Positions 8,280 through 15,857 of a stretch of DNA of 17,650 nt are shown here, piece after piece; the first letter of the stretch is position 1; the number at the start of each line of letters is the position of its first letter. The DNA comes from Allomyces macrogynus ATCC 38327. Lineage: Eukaryota > Blastocladiomycota > Blastocladiomycetes > Blastocladiales > Blastocladiaceae. A program made the translations under genes and the position numbers. The notes under the pieces are model-generated. The model searched no databases, was not told where the DNA came from, and was given only the letters and a program-made list of their open reading frames with translations. The stretch is from positions 3,263 through 20,912 of the forward strand of contig GG745401.1 of the NCBI GenBank assembly GCA_000151295.1. Direction: 5' to 3'.

Positions 8280-10240
8280 GTTGGGGCCACTCAGCATGCA
8301 TCAGAGCCATGTAGGGGAGCCAGTCATGGACCGCATGAGGTCCGAGTCGGATGGGATGTGCACGGCCAAGTCAGCATGCATAGCTCTTGCATTGGCAATG
8401 ACAGTCCTGGCCTGTGGCAGTGGTCCCAGCCTGTGGCAGTGGGTCTTGGTCAGTGACAGCATCCACAAACTCAAGCTTGACATCATCATTGTCATCTGCA
8501 TCATGGCCCTTGGCCAAGAGCATTGGGTAATGCCAGTGCACAACGTCACGCCACGTCTTGCACAGCACATTTGCAGCAGGTGCGTCCACAGCAATCAGCA
8601 GTTTCATGGTCTTGATCACATCCCAAGTGGGCGCGAGCACCATGGCGAAATGGCATGCAACCTGCTTGCACATCTCGTCATCAAGCATCTCAATCACGTC
8701 CACGTCCTTGTTGGCCCACTTGCTGTTGAGCAAGGGCAGGACCATGTGCACGACTGGTGAGTTCCACAGCTCAACAAGCCTGACATGGAATGGTGACCAG
8801 CCCACATGCACATGTACCAACAGGTTGTGGTGCAGCATGACCATGGGCGCGCAGCCATACTGGGCCCCTGTGTCAATGAGCTGGGCCATCACAGGCAGTA
8901 CCATCTCAAGCAAGTGGAACATGGTGACTTAGCAGTCCTCAAGCAAGAGCATGGCAAGCGACCACTTGGGCTCACTTTCACGCATCATGTCATATGGCAG
9001 CGCCATGTGGTATGGGATTGTTGCAATGAGCAAGTTGAGTTGGTGGACAAGCTGGTCATTGAAGGCCTGGCTGAGGTCCAGGAATGTGCGCAGTGGCAAG
9101 ACGCGGCCCAGAAAAGGCTTGAGCAAGTCCAAGACCAGCAGCACTGTGCACCAGAATTGAATTTGAGCAAGCGAGGTCTATGATGAGCAACAGTGAGTTA
9201 AACGGCCAAGGAGGGCAACACCCAATCACAAAGTAATGAACTGCGAGTGTCTCTTTCCACTGAACAGGAAACACCCAGTGCAAGCTTACGTTTGTGGGTG
9301 TTTCAATCTTGGCAAAGAAGAGGCATGACATGGTCAATGTCATGTCCTAGAGCTTATTGGGCCAGGGGATGCTGCTCATGGCCACAAGGTCAGACTTGTG
9401 TAGATACAGGGCTTCTTGCTCCCACTGTGCAACAAAGTCGACCAAAGGGTCTTCCTCAATCTCCTCGATCGGGTTGGCTAGGTCAATTGATTCGGCCTTG
9501 GCGCGTTCAGTTTCCACTGTGTCGTCCTGCTCTTGATGTGGTGGTTGAGCAGTGTGGGCAATCTTGTGAATGTGGACCATGCAGCCAAGAGCACAGGCCA
9601 GGGTTTGAGCCCAGGCGCAGAACATGCCAATTAAGGCTGAGCTGAGGAGGAGGAAGAGCATGAGCACATGACCAGCCAGTGATGGGAGGTCTGAGGACTG
9701 TGTGACAGTGATTCCTGTCATCATGGCCTTGAGCATGAGCAAGAGCACATGGAGATCACTATGTGCATAGCAAGGTGAGCTCATTGCCAAGACAGTGGTG
9801 AATCACGAGGAGAACCATGCACCAGTTGCAGAAGGCCGTCCAATTGCTGGTCCTCAGCAGAGCCTCAGCCATGGTTGGTGCTGCATTGACACATTCACAC
9901 GTGTCATCAGTGGGATGGGGTGAAGCAAGACTGTGCCAGACAGTGTGATGCAATGTGAGGCCATGTGCATTTCCATTGACGTGTGTGTATATAATGGCAG
10001 GGCGGCTTGCCAGCACAATGGGGGCGAGACCATCAGAGGTAATGGTGAGAGTGTTGATGCTGACAGTGAGCAGAAACACAGTCACATCAGCTGCAGTGTC
10101 AGTGCGTCTAGGTTGGGTGATCAATTGTCAGGATAGGTCAGTGACCTCATTGACAGTGGTGCTTGCCACTGTCAGAGGTTATGTAAATGGCAGTACAGCT
10201 GGCAGGATGGGAGGGTGGTGGCAACGTGGCAGAGTGTCAG
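8280..10240. other. CpG-depleted, TG/CA-rich block
   Basis: Direct counts give 19 CpG in 8281-9000 (720 nt) and 7 CpG in 9541-10200 (660 nt). Single 60-nt lines of PRP22 carry 8-12. TG, CA, TGCA and CATG are very frequent instead. GC content stays moderate, so this is specific loss of CpG rather than general AT drift. The block coincides with the ankyrin remnant. Confidence 0.85.
8404..8441. repeat. 19-bp tandem duplication with TG/CA difference
   Basis: Copy A (8404-8422) is gtcctggcctgtggcagtg and copy B (8423-8441) is gtcccagcctgtggcagtg. They are identical except for TG versus CA at one dinucleotide. The 19-bp length (one more than a multiple of three) accounts exactly for the frame change in the ankyrin remnant at this point. 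Confidence 0.85.
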
Positions 10241-11863
10241 CATCTGTAGCGTCAGTTCGGCCAGGTTCCCAAGGCGTCAGCGCGGTGTGGAGGCGCCAGT
10301 CTCAAGGGAAAGTTCGTGGTTCGCGTCTCGCACGTCCCACACCAGCCATGGGATTGGACGTGTAGCAAGTGCACCAACATTCTTCAGGTCGACTACTCAG
10401 CGACCAAGAAGCGGCACCTCGTCCCGATTCTCAGATTCGAGTCCAAGTGGGACCCGACCTGGCGTTACTGAAACCACAGCCAGTTTTTGCACGCAGTGTT
10501 GCTCGATTCGGTCTTGCGGCTCATGTTTGCACAGTGCGCTGTCCTCTTTGAATGGCTCAGGTGCCGCGACTCTGCGCGGTTCGACTTCCACGCTGACCGC
10601 CCTTGCTGATGTGGTGCACTGCGGCGCATGCCACCACCGGTGGCGCGGCTGATGGCGACCAGGAGCAGCCGGTGGACCCCTGAGTACCTGAACACGGCTG
10701 AGGCCAAAGCGCTCGCGGGCTGCGTGCAGCTGCTGAGTTGACTGGCCCAGCATGGTTGACGACACCGATGGCCTAGTCGCGCACGTCCTCTGACGGCGCA
10801 TTTTGCACGCACGAGGGTCATCGCAACGACCATGGCAAACGGCCATGGCGGCGTTGCTTCTGCCCTGGCCCGATCGCGCGTGATGGCAATGACGGTTCGG
10901 CCTTGACAGTTGCGCGCTGGCTTTGATACGAGGTCATTGTCATGGCCGTCACCAAGACGCCAAGATGTGCGCGTAACGCTGTGGCCCACGCAAATGCGCT
11001 ATTTGTCAGACCGGGGAAGTCCAAGTCGTGCTGTCTTCCTCCCGAGCTTCGCGCGAAATGACTCTGGCGTTCCACGTTGGTTTCTGGCCGCCGCGAGGGA
11101 TTCGAAAAGAGCCGATTCGTCAGTCTCATGCGACTGGGCTGCGCTTGCATGGCTGTCTTTGTCGCGCAAGATTGACCACTGGCTGTTACCGTTGCCGCAT
11201 GGCACTGCGTGCGCTGATCCACGCCACGCCGATTCCCAAGTGCCAGTGCTTTGCACCGCGCGACCGGCACCCGGGTCGCATGAAGGCCGACACTGTTGCA
11301 GCGCGCTCGTCGTCATTGCTACTGGCGTTGGGAGGGACGCTCGACTATGGCGAAGTTGGGGTCGTCAGGCCGGTTGTGCCGCACGGAGTGAGCAACGATG
11401 GGAACAAGCGTACTGCAGCCCACGTCGTCAAGGCGCTTGAGGTTTGACTGTTTGGGATGGGAACTTGACACTGCTGTGGACGTGTCGCGGCCAGAATCGA
11501 CTTGGACACTGACCAGACTGAACGATGTCAAATCGCATGAAAACAAATTGCAACTTCTCATTGGTTTTATCTGGCGTTGACAGGTTCGGGTGAAGCAGGT
11601 AACCGGCAGGTATGCCCCCAACTTCGGGAGTTGGCCAACACGGGCAAGCAGCGTCTCGCCACGGCCAGAGTGTGCTCAAGTCGGTTCTGCTCGATCGTGT
11701 CGATCATCATGAGAGTTTTGATCCCGACCCGTTTGGCTGTCAAACGAAGGGACCAGAGCAACCTGCTGCCGCTCTTGCTGGTCCGCCTCGGATCCGCCGA
11801 CGAGCCTGCTGCTCTTGCTCGCTGCAAACCAGATTCAAGACGATAGACTTGCTGCAAATCACC
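10241..11863. other. Partly decayed region with broken, unassigned reading frames
   Basis: No intact gene is seen. CpG density is intermediate (about 4-5 per 60 nt). On the plus strand one frame from about 10250 to 10740 reads coding-like segments (KGKFVVRVSHVPHQPWDWTC, then SKCTNIL; FLHAVLLDSVLRLMFAQCAV; RWTPEYLNTAEAKALAGCV) separated only by TGA codons; the CSKC could be half of a zinc site. On the minus strand, stretches such as GCSTLVPIVAHSVRHN...FAIVER (11446-11319) and ESALFESLAAARNQ look ankyrin-like and may be the 5' continuation of the 8133-10240 remnant. These opposing readings cannot both be right and I cannot choose. The MMACHC promoter should lie in the last few hundred bases. 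Confidence 0.45.
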
Positions 11864-13009
11864 ATGAATACTCGGCCTCCTGAACAATCGATAGCAACGG
11901 CGGCCAACGGACACGTCCTAACCAGCACCGCAGCGACCAACACGGCCACTTCCACAGCGCCCGCGGCGGGCAGCAAGAATCTTGCCTCGCTGTCGGGCCA
12001 GTCACAACAGGTCGCAACTTCGCTCATCTCGGCCTTGGAGGCGCGCGGGTTTGACCTGTGCACCGTGTTCCCAGCCGAACGGTACGTGCTCGCTCGCCTC
12101 CGCCTCGCCATGCGTGCCGCGACATTAGGTGGAGAACAATCGAAACTGACGACGAGTACGTAGATACAATGCCACTCTGCCCGACCACACGCACATGCAC
12201 CTGCCCACCCTGCAACCCGCCCCGGCCACGACGCTCGCCGTCCTCGTCGCGCACTCGCGCGGCCAGTGGGCGCGGTTTCTCGCCGACTTGCGCGCCGACC
12301 CGGCGCACCCGCGGCTCACGGACCCGTGGGACGCGTTTCTCGCGCGCGAAATCACGGCGGCGCTGGGCACCGCCAAGCTCCCAGTCACGCACGACGTGCG
12401 GTACTCGTGGGACCTCGCGCCGGGACGCATGGTCGCGATGCAGCGCGCGGCCGAAGCGAGCGGGCTCGCGGCATGGGATGCCGGGTGCTGCTTGAACGTG
12501 CACGACACGTTTGGCCCGTGGCTCGCGTTTGCCGCTGTGGGTACGTTCTCGTCGTGACTGCGCATCAATCCGTAACGTGCACGTGCGTAGTTTCTGACCT
12601 AGTCGGTAACGCGCACTCGCTAGTCGTCCTGAACCTCCCCGGCCCGGCGGTCGACGCCGTCCCGACCCCACGCAACCCGATCCCGGCGTCGCTGCAGGCA
12701 CATCTCGCGACGACCATGGAATTGCTCAAGAACCAGGCGCCATTGTCGTGCCACGTCGTAACGGGTAAGCCCGGCGTTTGCCACGGCGACGGTACACCCG
12801 ACCCGGACGAGGCCTGGCGTGGATGGGTATACCTGCGCGACCTGGCCGCATCGTGGTTGCCGCGCGAGGCCCTTCAGCGCGCGCGGTACACGCCCGACCA
12901 GATCGCGTACCACTACTCAAAGGACACGACGGTGCTCAAGCGCGCGCTAGAGGGCAAGTTTGTGGACCGTGCGCTCGAGCAGGGGCCGGAACCGTGGGTG
13001 GAGAAGTAA
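11864..13009 (+). CDS. MMACHC: MMACHC-like (CblC) cobalamin-processing protein (3 exons)
   Basis: CDS join(11864..12081,12164..12540,12624..13009), 326 aa. Introns are 82 and 83 nt with GTACGT donors. MMACHC removes the upper ligand of imported cobalamin (reductive decyanation or glutathione-dependent dealkylation) in the cytosol and passes B12 toward methionine synthase and methylmalonyl-CoA mutase. After a Thr/Ala-rich N-terminal extension (about 1-45), matching segments in order are ISALEARGFDLCTVFPAERYN, MHLPTLQPAPATTLAVLVA, RLTDPWDAFLAREIT, CLNVHDTFGPWLAFAAVVVL-NLPGP and AWRGWVYLRDLAASWLPREA. They parallel the human [48 protein letters not shown] and WRDWTYRDA segments. The second splice joins the FAAV and VLNLPGP halves of the core strand exactly as in the family. 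The chosen acceptors (12163, 12623) are those that keep frame. The length and core fit the family; enzymatic activity is inferred. Confidence 0.85.
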
Positions 13010-13744
13010 ATGGCAGTTGGCTGGAGGGGGATGGAGAAAATTGGAAGTGTGTTTTGGTAACATAATGATTAGCATTTGTCCTAAGAGGTGTGAACGCTGT
13101 GAGCGCATTCAATCGCAAAGTGATTTCTTGAGAACTCGGCCCTCGGACGTGGCAAAATACCGACTAATCCAAGACGTCCAAGCGTTCAGCGCAGTATCCG
13201 TCAAGATTGCGAACATTCTCGCATACTACCGCAGCCGTGGTTCAAACACGGGGCGTACTCTTTACAAGAGAGTTACTCTACAACGGCGAAATTCGCGAGA
13301 GATGAACCGCGTCTGCTGCTATTTATTAGCGGACAGATGAGCTGGGACGTCAGCTTGGCGTCGCACCGCGATGGCGAAATTGAACGCGCGCTATTATGCC
13401 GTGTTCGAGCTGCTCATGAGTTTCCTTCCCATGATGGACCCAGTAGCGAAGCAAAGCCAGTTCGAGATCAAAATGGGACCAGGCAGTCACACCGACACCC
13501 AAGTCCTTAGCACCAAACCCTCATGTCCCGCGTCGACGTGCGCCTGCGACTCCAACGGGCCCGGCGCGACCTGCATTCGCGCCCGGCGCGGTCCGTGACG
13601 ATGCGCCCTTGACCAGCCCGCCGACCGCGGCCTTGGTCCTGGCCGATGCTGCCGTGGCCGTCGACGTGGTGGAGTAAGTGCTCATGCGCGTCGTCGACCG
13701 CGACGTGGACGCTTGGGTAGCTATAGCAGAGCACGATCCGTTGG
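13010..13744. other. Convergent intergenic region between MMACHC and CEP41
   Basis: About 735 bp holding the 3' ends of two convergent genes. From 13010 to 13370 the DNA is A/T-richer and shows no coding signal. From about 13505 to 13680 both strands carry GC-rich open frames with plausible composition (plus: ...DDAPLTSPPTAALVLADAAV ending TAA at 13675-13677; minus: an Ala/Gly/Thr-rich frame starting ATG near 13685). No family is recognised in either, so I do not call a gene. Confidence 0.4.
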
Positions 13745-15442
13745 TCAGTCGCGGTTCACGTCGTCCGACGCAATGGCGACAACCGTGTTCGTACTCGATG
13801 TCGCGGCCATGAGCGACCGTTCCAGATTGACCATGTTGAACTCGCCCGACTGCGGCAACGCCGTGGGTCGTGGACTCTCGCGCTGGACTACGGACCGCTT
13901 GGGCTGCAGCTGCGGCAGCTCGGCGTGCGGTGGGGTCGGTGGGTCGCCGACGAGCACGCCAGAGATCATTTCGACCATGTGCAGCATTCCTGGGCGGAAA
14001 GAAGGTGGGTCGTCGTGAGCCGATTTGCAGGACCGGAAAAGACGCGTGGTGCCGGGAAAGAGACAAAACTACTCACCTCCGGTCAAGATAAACACGTTTT
14101 CGAATCCGCGCTCGCAAAGGATCTGAGCAGCCGGTGCAGCGATGCTATTGGATGGGTTGGGTGAGATGCGGCATGCACGAGAGAGCATGGGCCGGAGCAC
14201 GGGAAAAAGAAGGTACCATTCGTCGTTGTCGTACAAGACAATGATCTTGTTCTCCTTGTTGCGATACATAACGAGGTCCTTTGAGATTTGGTCGCGGCGG
14301 ATGAATACGTGCGGGTACGTAAGTGCTGGCGGTGATCAAAGCGTCAATAAACCGCTGGTCAGTCCCATACCACGGCGTGCAAACTGCGACGCGCCTCGCA
14401 TAACAAGACCAAGTACCTCCAATCAAATGGCACGTCCTCCACTCGGCAAAGTCGCGCACATCGAGCAGCAAGTACGGCAAGTCCCAGTTATATCCCGTGT
14501 CGGCGGCGCCATTAAACTTGAGCCCGTGGATTGGCGGCGTGCCCGGCCCGTGATGGTGCATCTTGGCGCGGTCCGAGTCCGGGTCGGCCATCAAGTGCAT
14601 GACCGAGTCGTGCAGCCGGTCCGAGCACAGCGGCGGGCGCGGTGGCAGCGGCGCCGCGGGTGCCGGCATGATGCGGCGGCCCGGCGGTGGTGCGTCAGAG
14701 CTGCGTGACCGTTCGGAATAGTCGCCGAGAAAGAAACTGCCCGACAGCTTGGGCGCAGCAGCGGTGGTGGTGGGTGGTGCTGGCGAGCTGGTGCGTGTCG
14801 TGTCGCGCGTCGCAACAGGTGTTTGCACGCGCGAGGTGATGTTGGCTTCCATGGAGAGCAGGTCAATGTCGAGCTGCGTCTCGTAGATGAGGCGACCGAG
14901 TGTCTACGGGAGCCGAGCGGGTGCAAGTTGGTTGATCGATCGATGAAAACGTCGACAGCGACAGGCCGTGGACGCGTACCACCGGCTTGAGCCGGCCAAA
15001 CATTTCATTTTCGAGGTACTTGTGCTCTGCTCAGTGAACAAAAGCTTGATCAGCGCATTGACGAGGCGATCAAGGCGGTCGTGGCCAGAATGAGGGCGTA
15101 CCGTGCGACTTGAACGCTTGCTTGCGGAGAAAGTTGGCCTCGCTGGCACCCGAATCGATGGTGGGCCTGTCGGCACCGTGGAGCAGGGTCAGATCTGGCC
15201 GAGAGTACGGAAAATGGAACAGGCCGTGCTCATAATTGCATCGTACCGGATGTCTGAGTACTTTTTGGCCTTGGGAAAAGGCTTGCCGAGAAACTAGCGG
15301 CACAACAAGCGTTCACGGGTCGGTAAGCGAGCACCGCCGCCTGAACAGAGCTGGCGCCGGCCCGCGCAGGGCAGGAGGTTTTTGGCGATGTGAGCAGCAA
15401 GAAGCATACGGAGCGGTCGGCGAGCGCGTCCTTTTTGCTCAT
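13745..15442 (-). CDS. CEP41: CEP41 homologue, rhodanese-domain centrosome/cilium protein (8 exons)
   Basis: CDS complement(join(13745..13989,14077..14144,14217..14325,14417..14903,14980..15026,15102..15166,15247..15293,15410..15442)), 366 aa (human 373). All seven introns (72-116 nt) are GT-AG and in frame. In animals CEP41 sits at centrioles and basal bodies and promotes axonemal tubulin glutamylation via TTLL6. The N-terminus (FLGKPFPKAKKYSDIRPTID, then SGASEA; EHKYLENEMFGRLKPVT) aligns without gaps to the human start (YLMKRIPQNPRYQHIKSRLD; KKDELFKRLKV). A Pro/Ala/Ser-rich stretch follows. The rhodanese-like domain is at about 207-300: YLLLDVRDFAEW, CHLIGALTYP, NKIIVLYDNDEC, AAQILCERGFENVFILTGG. 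The usual active-site Cys position is occupied by the acidic YDNDE loop, as in animal CEP41, so it is probably non-catalytic. The ATG at 15442 sits in a gccgcc context. It is head-to-head with HAUS8. Confidence 0.93.
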
Positions 15443-15857
15443 GGCGGCGGTCCAGTGGGGTTGGGGCTGGCAGCGGCCGGTGTGGGATCGGGGACCGTGC
15501 GAGTCGTGCGTGCTGCGGGTCTGGCTCGTGTGCGATGAGCTGCAGTCGTTGCTGCAGCGGAATGATGTGCTGAACGTACTGGGGCCGAGAGCAGAGGGAC
15601 AACAAGAGCAGCGATCAGCCAAAGGGGCCTTTGCCGGCCGACAAAAATCAGAAAAGAGCCTGATACATCGCGGTCACGCGCATATCCACCGCAGCGCTAC
15701 CGCAATAATTACCAGTCATCACATTGCTTTGCCGGCGACCTGCCCACTGCAGAACTCGCCCAGCCCACAGCCACGACCACCATGCCCGCGTAACTTGCTG
15801 CATTCGATCGCAACCCGGCCATTGTCATGTCGACCCGCCCGCCAGCCCAGCAGCACC
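15443..15857. promoter_or_regulatory. Shared divergent promoter region of CEP41 and HAUS8
   Basis: This 415-bp interval lies between the two oppositely oriented start codons. It contains an A/T-richer patch (about 15635-15725, including acaaaaatcagaaaag and gcaataattaccag) that could hold the core promoters. I looked for an RFX X-box and found no convincing pair of half-sites. Confidence 0.5.

Larger units (their letters stand above)
8133..10240 (-). pseudogene. Disabled ankyrin-repeat gene in CpG-depleted DNA
   Basis: On the minus strand a long coding-like sequence can be followed from about 10240 to a TAG at 8135-8133. Several stretches fit the ankyrin helix pattern: GLTLHHTVWHSL...MAEALLR, IPYHMALPYD...WSLAMLLLED, GWSPFHVRLVEL...VVHMVLPLL, KTMKLLIAVDAPAANVL. 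A likely intron (9289-9178, GTAAGC...CATAG, 112 nt) joins two frames in phase 0. Breaks along the path are TGA 10130-10128, a one-base frameshift near 9764, TAG 9349-9347, TAA 8931-8929, a 19-bp duplication at 8404-8441 that shifts frame, and TGA 8303-8301. Translation is poor in Arg and rich in His, Met, Val and Cys (2 Arg, 12 His, 11 Met in the 183 codons of 8922-8371), as expected after CpG decay. Function, repeat number and the 5' end are unknown; a divergent but living gene with unrecognised introns is the main alternative. Confidence 0.6.

Noticed and set aside
10430..10445. agattcgagtcc, a B-box-like element
   Set aside because: The flanking bases do not form a T stem and no A box lies at the right distance.
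11388..11430. NDGNKRTAAHVV, resembling the DGNKRTA core of Fic/Doc proteins
   Set aside because: The preceding His spacing is off by one, no other Fic helices are visible, and the region is a decayed mosaic with competing frames. Most likely chance.
13228..13260. T-arm-like sequence ccgtggttcaaacacgg, a possible tRNA
   Set aside because: The perfect stem leaves GTTCAAA as the loop, one base out of register for a T-loop, and no matching A box, anticodon arm or acceptor stem was found.
15540..15560. Possible RFX X-box (gttgctgcagcgg) in the CEP41/HAUS8 promoter
   Set aside because: Only one half-site fits; the second half does not match the consensus, so it is not called.
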